Source: Fusobacterium varium | GTDB taxonomy: Bacteria > Fusobacteriota > Fusobacteriia > Fusobacteriales > Fusobacteriaceae | Direction of reading: 5' to 3' | Assembly (NCBI GenBank): GCA_021531615.1 | Contig: JADYUE010000001.1 | Location: 355,319-419,318 of the forward strand | DNA: 64,000 nucleotides | In this document: positions 8,188 to 17,112 of the stretch, one piece after another | How the letters are laid out: every line of letters starts with the position of its first letter | How positions within the stretch are numbered: position 1 is the stretch's first letter | Translations under genes and position numbers: made by a program | Notes under the pieces: generated by a model | What the model was told of the DNA's origin: nothing | Database searches by the model: none | What the model saw: the letters and a program-made list of their open reading frames with translations, nothing else

Positions 8188-9258
8188 CTATCTTCCCCCT
8201 TTTAACATCTTCTCTATACGACGTTTCAATGATGCTGGCATCTCTACTTTTGGAGCATTTTCATGAAGTAACCACGATGATACACGATGTTTACCACCTA
8301 TATCAAATTGTGGTGGTTCTACTCTAAAATCTATATTTAAAGCATATTCATTACGAGCAGCAAAAGCATCTCCTTCCACTTTATTTAATAGATTTGGTGG
8401 TGTTCCAGGTATAGTATAAAGAACCTCATCATGTGTTTCTATATCAGGCATAGATGATAATAATCCCCATGTATAAGGGTGACGAGGGTCATAGAATATC
8501 TCATCTACACTTCCCTTTTCAATTATTTTTCCAGCATACATAACTGCTACATAATCAGCAACCTTTGCTACTACTCCTAGGTCGTGAGTTATATATATTA
8601 CAGAGATATTTTTCTTAATTTGAATCTCTTTTATAAGCTCAAGTATCTTAGCTTGAATAGTAACGTCTAAAGCTGTTGTAGGCTCATCACATATTAAAAT
8701 ATCAGGATCACAAGCTAAAGCAATAGCTATAACAACACGTTGACGCATTCCTCCAGATAATTGATGTGGATAGTTTTTCATACGTTTTTCTGGTTCAGTA
8801 ATACCTACCTCTTCCAATAATTTTATAGCTTTTTCATATGCTTCTTTTTTAGGAATATGGTAATGATATATCATTCCCTCCATTATCTGCTTTCCTATTG
8901 TCATTGTTGGATTCAAAGATGTCATTGGATCTTGGAAAACCATAGCTATACGTTTTCCACAAATGTCTCTTTGTAACTCTTTAGGTGTTAGTTTAATAAT
9001 ATCCTTTGTTATCTTATTTCCATTTTCATCTGTATAATTAAATATTATACTTCCATTTTTAATAAAACCATTATTACTTAAAATACCCATAATAGCTTTT
9101 ACAGTTACAGATTTTCCTGAACCTGATTCTCCTACTATTGCTATTGTCTCCCCTCTAAATAGGTCTAATCTAACTCCACGAATGGCATTTACAACTCCAT
9201 TAGATGTACGGAAACAAATATCTAAATCACGAATTGATAATACTCTTTCTCTTTCCAT
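8188..9258 (-). CDS. oppD: Oligopeptide ABC transporter ATP-binding protein OppD
   Basis: The partner ATPase of OppF, 356 residues. Walker A is GESGSGKS, the signature is LSGGMRQRV, Walker B is ILICDEPTTALD and the switch His is in YITHDLGVVA. The C-terminal oligopeptide extension with HPYTWGLLSSMP is present. A tail of about 60 residues after it, rich in charged residues, is a little longer than in compact OppD proteins. It starts seven bases after the oppC stop. Confidence 0.94.
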   Translation of the reverse strand: MERERVLSIRDLDICFRTSNGVVNAIRGVRLDLFRGETIAIVGESGSGKSVTVKAIMGILSNNGFIKNGSIIFNYTDENGNKITKDIIKLTPKELQRDICGKRIAMVFQDPMTSLNPTMTIGKQIMEGMIYHYHIPKKEAYEKAIKLLEEVGITEPEKRMKNYPHQLSGGMRQRVVIAIALACDPDILICDEPTTALDVTIQAKILELIKEIQIKKNISVIYITHDLGVVAKVADYVAVMYAGKIIEKGSVDEIFYDPRHPYTWGLLSSMPDIETHDEVLYTIPGTPPNLLNKVEGDAFAARNEYALNIDFRVEPPQFDIGGKHRVSSWLLHENAPKVEMPASLKRRIEKMLKGGR

Positions 9259-9265
9259 ATCTTTC

Positions 9266-10279
9266 CTACATCTCCTTCATCTTAGGGTCAAATGCGTCTT
9301 TCAATCCATCTGCAAGTAGATTAAAACTAAGCATAAGTATAGCTAGTACCATAGCTGGTATAATTGTCATATATGGACTTATCATAAATGATTTAAATCC
9401 TTCTGATATCATTACTCCCAATGAAACATTTGGAGCAGGTATTCCCAATCCTACAAAGGAAAGAGTTGTTTCCATAAATATTGCATTAGGTATTGAAAAC
9501 ATTGACATAATAATTAATTGTCCAAAAATATTTGGTAAAATATCTTTAAAGATTATGTGCATATCTGAAGCTCCTAATGTTTTTGAAGCAAGAACAAATT
9601 CTTGTTCCTTTAATTTTAACATTTGAGCTCTAGCAATACGACTCATTCCTATCCAACCAGTAAGTACTAAAACAAAAAGTATAGGTATAATTCCTGGTTT
9701 TAAAATTACTAACATCAATGTAGCTATTACAAGTGTAGGAATAGAGTTTATAATCTCAACTATACGTTGCATTATCATATCAACTTTTCCACCAAAATAT
9801 CCAGAGATAAGCCCATAAGTCATACCAACTGCCATATCTATAACTATTGCTGCTGCTGCAACTAATAGAGAAATCCGAGTTCCACTCCATGTTCTCAACC
9901 AAATATCTCTTCCCATTGTATCAGTTCCAAAAAAGTAGAAAACATCTTTAACTTTCTTTACAGCATACATATCTTTTCCTCTAGCATATCCATCAACTAT
10001 TCCAAGATTTTGTAAAAATGGTATTTTTGGAGGTAAACTTTGATGAGCTAGATTATTTCCATTTATTTCAAATGGAGATATCATAGGAGCTACTACTGCT
10101 AAAATTATTATTATACATATACATATAAGTCCAACTATAGCTCCTTTATTTGCCACTAATCTTATAAAAAAATCTTTCCAGAAAGAGTTATTTTCATATA
10201 CTTTATCTATGTGGAGATCCTTACGATGAGCAAGTTTAAAGTCATCTTCTTGGAAAACTATCTTTTCTTCGCTACTCAT
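9266..10279 (-). CDS. oppC: Oligopeptide ABC transporter permease OppC
   Basis: A 337-residue inner-membrane permease with a hydrophilic N-terminal tail of about 45 residues, the OppC_N transmembrane segment, and a BPD_transp_1 domain of five further helices (about residues 125-330). The EAA loop that contacts the ATPases is visible near KTLGASDMHIIFKDILPN. It overlaps the 3' end of oppB by eight bases, and its GGAGG ribosome binding site is inside oppB, implying coupled translation. Confidence 0.94.
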   Translation of the reverse strand: MSSEEKIVFQEDDFKLAHRKDLHIDKVYENNSFWKDFFIRLVANKGAIVGLICICIIIILAVVAPMISPFEINGNNLAHQSLPPKIPFLQNLGIVDGYARGKDMYAVKKVKDVFYFFGTDTMGRDIWLRTWSGTRISLLVAAAAIVIDMAVGMTYGLISGYFGGKVDMIMQRIVEIINSIPTLVIATLMLVILKPGIIPILFVLVLTGWIGMSRIARAQMLKLKEQEFVLASKTLGASDMHIIFKDILPNIFGQLIIMSMFSIPNAIFMETTLSFVGLGIPAPNVSLGVMISEGFKSFMISPYMTIIPAMVLAILMLSFNLLADGLKDAFDPKMKEM

Positions 10280-11213
10280 TTGTTCCTCCTTTCACAATTC
10301 TAATACGTGGGTCTATTACTCCATATAATAGATCTACTATCAACATTACAATAATGTACATTAAACTATAAACAAAGGCACATGCCATAATTACATTATA
10401 GTCATTAACTTGTATTCCCATTGTTAATAATTGCCCTATTCCTGGTATTGAAAACATCTTTTCTATTACAAGTGATCCTGTCATAAGTCCAACAATTAAA
10501 GGAGCTAGAACAGTTACAACTTGTATTAAAGTATTTCTTAAAGCGTGACGGAATATTAAAACTCCCTTACTTAATCCTTTTGATTGAGCAAGTTGCATAT
10601 ACTCACTTCCCAATACCTCTGCCATTTCACTTCTAGTAAAACGTGCTATATTAGCTATTGTAAATACTGAAAGAGCTATTGTTGGCATTATACTAGAAAC
10701 AAATGGTTGATGCACATTATATAATGCTGGAAGTATATTTAATTCTTTAGCAAATAGTAGGATAAAGAAAAGTGCAAATACAAATGATGGAATAGAAACT
10801 CCTATTACAGCTAATATAGATGCTAAAGTATCTATCCATGTATTTTTCTTTAATGCTGCTGTTATTCCAAGTAGTAATCCTACTATAACTCCAATAACTA
10901 CTGCTTGAAGACCTATACGAATAGATGTCCATAAACGTGCATCTAACATTTGAGATACTGGCATATTTTTTTGAATAGAATAACTTACTCCAAAATCACC
11001 TTGAAGCATAAGTTTAAGATAGTTAAAAAATTGTACTATGAATGGCTTATCCAACCCATATTTTGCCTTTACTACTGCCATTTGAGCCTCTGTTAACTTT
11101 TCATCATTAAATGGTGTTCCAGGCATTAATTGAAGCATCAAATATAAGATAAAAACTATAACTAAAAGAGTCAAAGCAGCAATGGCTAAACGTTTTAATA
11201 TATATTTAATCAT
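10272..11213 (-). CDS. oppB: Oligopeptide ABC transporter permease OppB
   Basis: A 313-residue permease with six predicted membrane segments, an N-terminal helix typical of OppB/DppB, and the EAA loop around SKGLSKGVLIFRHALRN. It pairs with OppC to form the membrane channel. It is separated from oppA by 78 bases containing a hairpin (11246-11280) that should make its expression lower than that of oppA. Confidence 0.94.
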   Translation of the reverse strand: MIKYILKRLAIAALTLLVIVFILYLMLQLMPGTPFNDEKLTEAQMAVVKAKYGLDKPFIVQFFNYLKLMLQGDFGVSYSIQKNMPVSQMLDARLWTSIRIGLQAVVIGVIVGLLLGITAALKKNTWIDTLASILAVIGVSIPSFVFALFFILLFAKELNILPALYNVHQPFVSSIMPTIALSVFTIANIARFTRSEMAEVLGSEYMQLAQSKGLSKGVLIFRHALRNTLIQVVTVLAPLIVGLMTGSLVIEKMFSIPGIGQLLTMGIQVNDYNVIMACAFVYSLMYIIVMLIVDLLYGVIDPRIRIVKGGTNE

Positions 11214-11237
11214 TTTCCATTACTCCTTATATTTTTA

Positions 11238-11280
11238 TAATAAAAATACAGCACAATACTTTAACAGCATTGTGCTGTAT
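11238..11280 (-). terminator. Hairpin/attenuating terminator between oppA and oppB
   Basis: A perfect 12-bp stem (ATACAGCACAAT at 11246-11257 with ATTGTGCTGTAT at 11269-11280) is followed on the minus strand by TTTTTATT. In its place after oppA it probably stops part of the transcripts, or protects the oppA 3' end, giving more binding protein than permease. Confidence 0.7.
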
Positions 11281-11291
11281 AATTTATCTCA

Positions 11292-12932
11292 CTATTTTCT
11301 TACAATATTTTTATAAATTGTAGGAACTCCTACTGAGTGGAATTCAAATCCACTTAAATCTTTTTTAATCATAACAGCTGATCCTGTTTGATATACTGGT
11401 AATATTGCTGCATTTTCCATACAAACTCTTTCAGCTTGTTTTAAAGCTTCCCATCTTTCAACAGGTTTTCCTGTAAGTGAACCTTTGCTTGTTTCAAAGA
11501 TTAAGTTATCATACTCTTTATTTGACCATTCTCCAAAGTTATAAGATGAACCTGTAATCCATAAATCAAGATAAGTCATAGGATCTGCATAGTCTGGTCC
11601 CCAACGAGTAAGTCCTAAATCAAATTTATTAGCTCTCATTAATTGTAGACGAGCTTTCTTAGGTTGTTGTTTTAAATTAATTGTAAATCCAGGTAAAGTT
11701 GTTTCAATTTCTGATTTTAAAAACTCTGCAACTTTTTTACTAGCTTCTGTATCTTCAAATACTAATTCATAAGCAAATTGATCTTTTCCTAGTTCAACTT
11801 TAGCTTTTTCAAAGTATTCTTTAGCTTTAGCTTTGTCTGTTTTTAAATATTCTGGAGATGTTTCACGGAAATCTTTTCCATCAGGACCAGTCGCTAATTT
11901 TACTGGAATTGCAAAGTTTGCAGCTATTGATCCATCTTTTAAAAGATAATTAGCTATTTGCTCTTTATCATAAGAAAGTGCTAAAGCTAAACGTAAATTT
12001 TTATTTTCTAAACCTGGTACATTTGTATTAGGAGATACAAACCATAAATATCCTCCAAGAGTATTTGTAAATTCAGGAGAATCTTTATATTGCTCTACCA
12101 TCTCTCCAGTTAATTTTACATAATCAACTGTTCCTTGTTCAAAAGCAACCATTGCTGATTGCACATCTTTAACTACTTGGAAGTTTAATCCATCTATTTT
12201 TACTTTATCTGCATCGTAATAAAGATCATTTTTTACCATTGTATAGTTAGCACCTTGATTCCATTCAACCATTTTAAATGGTCCATTTGATAAGATTGCT
12301 TCTGGAGTAAGTGCATATTGTTCTTTATACTTATTATAAAAATCTTCACGAATTGGATAAAATGGTGGGAATGCCACTAACTGATTAAGAAATGGTACTG
12401 GATAATCTAATTCTACCTTTAAAGTTTTATCATCTACTGCTGTTACTCCTAATTCAGAAGTTGGTTTTTCTCCCTTTGTTACTGCACCTGCATTTTTTAT
12501 CCCTGCTACTTCTACCATATAAGAATACTCAGAAGCTGTATTAGGATCTGCTAAACGTCTCCATGAGAAAACAAAATCATTAGCTGTTACTGGTTTTCCA
12601 TCACTCCATTTTGCATCACGAATAGTAAAAATATGTGTTTTTCCATCTTCACTTACTTCTTCTTTTAGTGCCATACCAGGAATTGTATTTCCTGCTGCAT
12701 CTAATTGATACAATCCTTCAGTTACTGCTGCTATTGCCTCAAATGAAGTTCCATCTGTAGCTAAACTTGTATCCATAGATGAAAGCTCTATTTCATTGGC
12801 TATAGTTACAACATTGCTTTTTACTGGTTCAGATTTAGGTTCTGTTATAGTTGCTGCTTCTTTACTTCCTCCACAACCAGAAAGTGTTCCAAGTATAAAT
12901 AATGTTGAAAGAATCATCTTTAACTTTTTCAT
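11292..12932 (-). CDS. oppA: Oligopeptide-binding lipoprotein OppA
   Basis: The extracytoplasmic substrate-binding subunit of the peptide transporter, 546 residues, SBP_bac_5 family. A lipoprotein signal peptide is clear: KK at the N-terminus, a hydrophobic stretch, and lipobox LSGC with Cys at about residue 20. Family motifs include FTIRDAKWSDGKPVTANDFVFSW (split here as a degenerate signature at residues 102-124) and GPFKMVEWNQG. It is first in the operon, behind a near-consensus promoter (12979-13007), with GGGGGAAAAG as ribosome binding site. Confidence 0.95.
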   Translation of the reverse strand: MKKLKMILSTLFILGTLSGCGGSKEAATITEPKSEPVKSNVVTIANEIELSSMDTSLATDGTSFEAIAAVTEGLYQLDAAGNTIPGMALKEEVSEDGKTHIFTIRDAKWSDGKPVTANDFVFSWRRLADPNTASEYSYMVEVAGIKNAGAVTKGEKPTSELGVTAVDDKTLKVELDYPVPFLNQLVAFPPFYPIREDFYNKYKEQYALTPEAILSNGPFKMVEWNQGANYTMVKNDLYYDADKVKIDGLNFQVVKDVQSAMVAFEQGTVDYVKLTGEMVEQYKDSPEFTNTLGGYLWFVSPNTNVPGLENKNLRLALALSYDKEQIANYLLKDGSIAANFAIPVKLATGPDGKDFRETSPEYLKTDKAKAKEYFEKAKVELGKDQFAYELVFEDTEASKKVAEFLKSEIETTLPGFTINLKQQPKKARLQLMRANKFDLGLTRWGPDYADPMTYLDLWITGSSYNFGEWSNKEYDNLIFETSKGSLTGKPVERWEALKQAERVCMENAAILPVYQTGSAVMIKKDLSGFEFHSVGVPTIYKNIVRK

Positions 12933-12978
12933 ACTCTTTTCCCCCTTTAAACTTAACTAATATATGTATATGTGTGTA

Positions 12979-13007
12979 AGTATACTCCTTATAAAGAGTC
13001 TTGTCAA
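12979..13007 (-). promoter_or_regulatory. Sigma-70-type promoter of the opp operon
   Basis: On the minus strand, TTGACA (13007-13002) and TATACT (12984-12979) are separated by 17 bases and lie about 45 bases upstream of the oppA start. In the 640-base gap 12933-13572 the only other contents recognised are the divergent repeat at 13244-13422 and the mrp terminator. Confidence 0.85.
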
Positions 13008-13243
13008 GAATAAATTAAAAAATATTTTTATTTTTTTTATTTTTGAAACTTTTTATTTCAAATATCTATATATTATATTTTTAGTATAACATTCATAAAT
13101 AAGAAGTATATTTTTTATAATTTATCAATCTATTTTAAATTTAGCTAACAAAATAAGTAAATTTTTGTATCTACTCAGGTATTCAAATTCTACAAAAATT
13201 ATCTAGCCTAAAGTTTAATTTCTATGATACTAGATTATCTTTT

Positions 13244-13422
13244 AAACATCAATTTTCAAAACTTCCAATAATCAAGGAGTTTGATAGAACGACTATGATT
13301 ATTGAGACGCAGAAACAGAGTTTCTGTGATCCTTAATGTAGCACAGGACTTCGCCTGTGTCTCAAAAGTAGTAGTCGTTTACACTTCTCTACTTTTGGAA
13401 ATTACGGCTTTAGTTGATATTG
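13244..13422 (+). repeat. Divergent member of the structured intergenic repeat family
   Basis: This non-coding stretch opens with AAACATCAA and closes with TTGATATT like copy 1, and contains several local stems: AATAATCA/TGATTATT, CAGAAAC/GTTTCTG, CACAGG/CCTGTG and CAAAAGTAG/CTACTTTTG. The loop region GGACTTCGCC followed by TCTCAAA resembles the core of the copies at 869-1026 and 34378-34534. It lacks the clear 50-bp satellite. Membership in the family is likely but not certain. Confidence 0.5.
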
Positions 13423-13493
13423 GGATAAAATTTTGATTCTTATATATTTTATGGGTAATAGGTGAGTAGTTACAGATTTTTTTATATTTTGTA

Positions 13494-13546
13494 TAAAAAA
13501 AGAACTGCTTAAATTAATGATTTATCTCATCAATTTATAACAGTTC
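13494..13546 (-). terminator. Terminator of mrp
   Basis: On the minus strand a long hairpin based on GAACTG/CAGTTC, extended through AAATTGATGA/TCATTAATTT, ends in a run of seven T. Confidence 0.85.
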
Positions 13547-13572
13547 ACTATCTTAAAACTATTTAATTCCTA

Positions 13573-14394
13573 TTATAATTTATCTACTTCACCAATTATA
13601 ACATCAGCAATTGGTGCAAATAGTTTTTCAGTTCCTTGCTCTTCTCCCTTAGTTAGATTAGCAATTCCCTTAGTCATTGGAAGTTCTCCTAATAAAACAA
13701 GTCCCATTTCAGCTAGGAAATCATTTACTCCATTTTCTTCATTGAAGCTTATTTTTGTATTACATTCTGGACATAGAATATAACTCATATTTTCAACTAC
13801 TCCAACAACTGGAATATTTAATTTTTTAGACATATTTACAGCTTTAGCAACAATCATTGATACCATATCTTGAGGAACTGATACCATTACAACACCATTT
13901 ATTGGTGTAGATTGCATAACAGTAAGAGCTACATCTCCTGTTCCTGGTGGCATATCTATTAGAAGATAATCAAGTTCTCCCCATAATACTTCTTCCCAGA
14001 ATTGTTTAACTGCTCCTCCAACAACTGGACCTCTCCATACTACTGGTTCATTTTCATCATCTATTAAAAGGTTTAAAGATATTACTTTTATTCCCTCTTT
14101 AGAAACTACTGGAATTATATTTTCTCCATCTCCTGTAGCTTTTTGATCTTTCATTCCCATAAGTCTAGGAATACTTGGTCCTGTAATATCAGCATCCATT
14201 ATCCCTACTTTGTATCCTCTTCTATTAAGCTCTTTTGCTAGTAAAGTAGTAACTGTTGATTTTCCAACTCCTCCTTTACCACTCATTATCCCAATAACTT
14301 TTTTTATATGATTTAATGGGTTGTTTACTATACCACAACTTGCTTTGTCTTTTGTACAAGTGCTTCCTGATGGACAACTTTTACAATCTGCCAT
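13573..14394 (-). CDS. Mrp/NBP35-family iron-sulfur cluster carrier ATPase
   Basis: A 273-residue P-loop ATPase of the Mrp/ApbC/NBP35 group, which hold and transfer [4Fe-4S] clusters to apoproteins. The deviant Walker A GKGGVGKST is at about residue 38, and a CPECNTK motif near residue 210 provides the bridging cluster cysteines of the dimer. The N-terminus carries four further cysteines (residues 4-20, in CKSC, C and C spacing), as in NBP35-like members rather than the MIP18-domain type of enterobacterial Mrp. It starts after AAGGAGG and is a single-gene unit. Confidence 0.9.
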   Translation of the reverse strand: MADCKSCPSGSTCTKDKASCGIVNNPLNHIKKVIGIMSGKGGVGKSTVTTLLAKELNRRGYKVGIMDADITGPSIPRLMGMKDQKATGDGENIIPVVSKEGIKVISLNLLIDDENEPVVWRGPVVGGAVKQFWEEVLWGELDYLLIDMPPGTGDVALTVMQSTPINGVVMVSVPQDMVSMIVAKAVNMSKKLNIPVVGVVENMSYILCPECNTKISFNEENGVNDFLAEMGLVLLGELPMTKGIANLTKGEEQGTEKLFAPIADVIIGEVDKL

Positions 14395-14517
14395 TTCTTG
14401 CCTCCTTAAATTTTTTTATCATTATTATAATACTCCTACTTATAAACTTTGTCAAATCTTAAATTCTATCAAATTTTCTCTTTTTTTCTATATATTTAAA
14501 ACTATTTTTTCAAAAAA

Positions 14518-14558
14518 TAAAAAAGCTATACCTCTATCATATTATAAAGATATAGCCT
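14518..14558 (-). terminator. Terminator of the DUF1858 gene
   Basis: Minus-strand arms GGCTATATC and GATAGAGGTATAGC form a stem followed by TTTTTTATTTTTT, a few bases after the stop at 14570. Confidence 0.7.
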
Positions 14559-14569
14559 TTAATTATTTA

Positions 14570-14770
14570 CTATTTAGATTGAGCAATTAGTTCATTAGCT
14601 TCAGCTATTATAGCATCTGCATCTAATCCGTGAGCTGAAATTCCTTCTCCTAAAGTTTCTCCAGCTGCGATCATACATCCGATACATCCTAATCCATGTT
14701 TTCTGAAGATTTCAGCTAGTATAGGATATTGTTGAACTGCTTCTAAAATATTCATATCTTTAGTTATCAT
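14570..14770 (-). CDS. DUF1858-domain small redox-disulfide protein
   Basis: A 66-residue protein of the DUF1858 type, often annotated as hybrid-cluster-protein-associated redox disulfide domain. The hallmark GLGCIGCMIA, with its CxxC pair, is central, followed by TLGEGISAHGLD. The biochemical role is not established; the CxxC suggests thiol redox or metal binding. I place the start at the ATG at 14770, eight bases after AGGAG; the in-frame GTG at 14779 overlaps that ribosome binding site. It lies upstream of mrp on the same strand but has its own terminator. Confidence 0.85.
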   Translation of the reverse strand: MITKDMNILEAVQQYPILAEIFRKHGLGCIGCMIAAGETLGEGISAHGLDADAIIAEANELIAQSK

Positions 14771-14851
14771 TGTTATCACTCCTTAAAATATATAGTTTTT
14801 TTACTCTCTAATTATATAAAAATTTACTTCTTATGTCAACTTTTTTCAATA

Positions 14852-15814
14852 TTATCTTCCTACTACATTTAAAAGATCATGTACCCTTACAATTCCAACT
14901 AACTTTACATCTTTAAATACTGGTAAAACTGAGATTTGGCTCTCTCTATTCTCCATAAGTTCAAGAGCATCAATAGCCATACTATCTTCACTTACCCTTG
15001 TAAAGTTTCTTGTCATTATATCTTTAGCCTTTAAATTAAAGAACTCCTCTTTTCTCTTTAAAGCTCTTCTTATATCTCCTTCGGTGATTATTCCTACCAT
15101 TAAATCACCATTCATAACACAAACTGCTCCTAATCTTTTTTCAGTCATAACTAAGATTACATTGTCTATGCTACTCTCTTTATCACAAAATGGAATCTTA
15201 TCATCTTTATGCATTACATCGCTGACTCTCATTAAAAGTCTTTTTCCTAAACTTCCTCCTGGATGGTAAAGAGCAAAGTTTTCAGGTTTAAAATCTCTCA
15301 TCTTGATTAAGATTGCAGCTAGAGCATCTCCCATAACAAGAGTACTTGTTGTTGAAGACATTGGAGCTAAATTCAAAGGACATCCCTCTCTTTTTACTCC
15401 TATATTTAAAATTTTATCTGCTGCTCTTCCTAATTTTGAGTTTCTATTTCCAGTCATTGCAACTATTTTAGCACCAATTTTCTTTATAGATGGAAGTATT
15501 GCAACTATTTCATCACTATTTCCACTATTTGAAATAGCTAGAACAACATCATCTTTAGAGATCATTCCTAAATCTCCATGTAACCCCTCAGCAGAGTTCA
15601 TAAAAACAGCATATGTCCCTGTTGATGCTAATGTAGCTGCTATTTTTTTTCCAATTAGTCCAGATTTTCCTATTCCTGTTACAACTACTTTTCCCTTTGA
15701 TTCTAAAATTATATTAACTACATCTATCATCTCTGAATCAATTTTTTCTCTTACTATTTTTAATTCTTCTATCTCTGAATCAAATATCTCTTTAGCATAA
15801 TTAATTACATCCAT
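14852..15814 (-). CDS. kdsD: Arabinose-5-phosphate isomerase (KdsD/KpsF/GutQ family)
   Basis: It converts ribulose 5-phosphate to arabinose 5-phosphate, the first step of Kdo synthesis for lipopolysaccharide. The 320 residues comprise a SIS domain (about 30-170; GIGKSGLIGKKIAATLASTG, SNSGNSDE) and two CBS domains (about 200-320). It belongs logically with kdsA, from which it is separated by the TnpB element. The ATG at 15814 is preceded directly by AAGGG with no spacer, so its ribosome binding site looks poor, perhaps because the insertion end lies about 20 bases upstream. Confidence 0.93.
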   Translation of the reverse strand: MDVINYAKEIFDSEIEELKIVREKIDSEMIDVVNIILESKGKVVVTGIGKSGLIGKKIAATLASTGTYAVFMNSAEGLHGDLGMISKDDVVLAISNSGNSDEIVAILPSIKKIGAKIVAMTGNRNSKLGRAADKILNIGVKREGCPLNLAPMSSTTSTLVMGDALAAILIKMRDFKPENFALYHPGGSLGKRLLMRVSDVMHKDDKIPFCDKESSIDNVILVMTEKRLGAVCVMNGDLMVGIITEGDIRRALKRKEEFFNLKAKDIMTRNFTRVSEDSMAIDALELMENRESQISVLPVFKDVKLVGIVRVHDLLNVVGR

Positions 15815-15831
15815 CCCTTGTCACCGTTGCC

Positions 15832-15990
15832 AAAAATCTATAAAAATATAGAAATTTGTTTATTTCCTTCTTCATAGAATCCGATTTTGCCGTAGCTACT
15901 TTCCTTTGATATAACTCTCCAAAGGCTTAAATTCGGATACAACGCGTCCTACACATTAGCATTTTCTTGTTTGTGAAATTATGCTAATTT
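15832..15990 (-). ncRNA. Probable omega-RNA (reRNA) scaffold and right end of the TnpB element
   Basis: The minus-strand sequence after the tnpB stop is compact and structured. It contains a hairpin CCTTTGG/TCAAAGG, a longer pairing TCCGAATTT with AAAATCGGA that would nest it, the segment GTAGCTACGGC, and a final hairpin CTATA/TATAG near 15842-15850. In IS200/IS605 TnpB systems the omega-RNA is made from this location, overlapping the end of tnpB and the right end, and its guide is the flanking host DNA. The exact 3' end of the scaffold, and so the guide, cannot be fixed by eye; it should lie near 15815-15835, just before or at the kdsD start. Confidence 0.6.
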
Positions 15991-17112
15991 ATACATAGAC
16001 AAATTTATTGAAGCATTATAATCTCTATCAATTATCACTCCACAATGTGGACACTTGTAAATTCTATCTTTTAGTTTTAAATCTTTTTTTATATAACCAC
16101 ACTCGCTACAAGTTTTTGATGATGGATAAAATCTATCTGCTACTATTAATTCAATGCCATTTAGTTCTGTTTTATAGATTATATACTGCCTAAACTTGTG
16201 AAAACATTGTTTTCTTACTGAATCAGACAAATGTTTATTTTTCATCATTCCAGAAACATTCAAATCTTCTATTACAATTCTGTATGGTTTGGTTTTCACT
16301 ATACTTGTTGTAACTTGATGGATATAGTTGTTTCGAATGTTTGCTAATTTTCTATGTATTAGTTTTGTTGTATTTTCTAATTTTTCTATATTTTTAGTTT
16401 TGATAAATTGGCAACTTCCACCCCCTTCTTTTTTAATTTTATTCATCTCATATTTTCTACTAATTTGTCTTTGTTTCTGCTTTAATCTTTTTTCTAACTT
16501 TTTAACTTTTTTAGTTTTATTAATATTTTTAAAAACTTTTCCATCTGAACAAACAGCTAAGTCTTTTAATCCTAAATCTATACCTAATGAAATATCTGTT
16601 AATTCTTCCTGCTTTTTATCAACTTCCACTCCTACGGATATATACCAGTATTTATTATCATAAGTAATTCTAGGATTATTATATTTAACATTCCTTGGTA
16701 TTTGCTCATTTGTTTTTATCCAACCTACTTTTTCAATTAAGACTTTTTTCTCTTTAACGTTTAATTTTGAAGTATCATTGTAAAAACTAGGTTTACTTTT
16801 CTTTCTACTCTTAAATTTTGGTTTATTTGCTAAACCTTTGAAAAATCTTTTATAAGCATTACAAGCGTCTTTTACAGCTTGCTTAGTAACATTATTTGAT
16901 ACTTCATTTAACCAAATTAGTTCTGACTTTTTTAATTGAGTTAATTCTTTTCTGATAATTCCATCGCTAATAAATTTACCACCATTTCTATAATTTTCTT
17001 CCTGTTTCGCAAGAGTATAATTATAGATAAATCTAGCAGTTCCAACAGATTGCCACAATTTTTGTTCTTGCTCTTTAGTTGGATAAAGTCTAACTTTCTT
17101 CGCAAGTATCAT
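15979..17112 (-). CDS. tnpB: TnpB RNA-guided nuclease (IS200/IS605 OrfB)
   Basis: A 377-residue TnpB of normal length with an N-terminal helix-turn-helix (LYPTKEQEQKLWQSVGTAR), the OrfB_IS605 core and a C-terminal zinc finger. All catalytic elements of the split RuvC domain are present: Asp in GIDLGLKDLAV, Glu in IVIEDLNVSG and Asp in IDRDYNASINL. The finger has paired CSECGY and CPHCGV. TnpB proteins cleave DNA next to a short TAM under omega-RNA guidance; this copy looks intact. It follows a normal AAGGAG ribosome binding site. The lysine-rich central linker with GGGSC is less conserved. Confidence 0.93.
   Translation of the reverse strand: MILAKKVRLYPTKEQEQKLWQSVGTARFIYNYTLAKQEENYRNGGKFISDGIIRKELTQLKKSELIWLNEVSNNVTKQAVKDACNAYKRFFKGLANKPKFKSRKKSKPSFYNDTSKLNVKEKKVLIEKVGWIKTNEQIPRNVKYNNPRITYDNKYWYISVGVEVDKKQEELTDISLGIDLGLKDLAVCSDGKVFKNINKTKKVKKLEKRLKQKQRQISRKYEMNKIKKEGGGSCQFIKTKNIEKLENTTKLIHRKLANIRNNYIHQVTTSIVKTKPYRIVIEDLNVSGMMKNKHLSDSVRKQCFHKFRQYIIYKTELNGIELIVADRFYPSSKTCSECGYIKKDLKLKDRIYKCPHCGVIIDRDYNASINLSMYKLA

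Noticed and set aside
15303..15800. Long open frame opposite kdsD
   Set aside because: A 165-codon frame on the plus strand is a shadow of the strongly conserved kdsD; no ribosome binding site or recognisable protein. The same applies to other frames antisense to real genes, such as those within tnpB, lytS and guaB.
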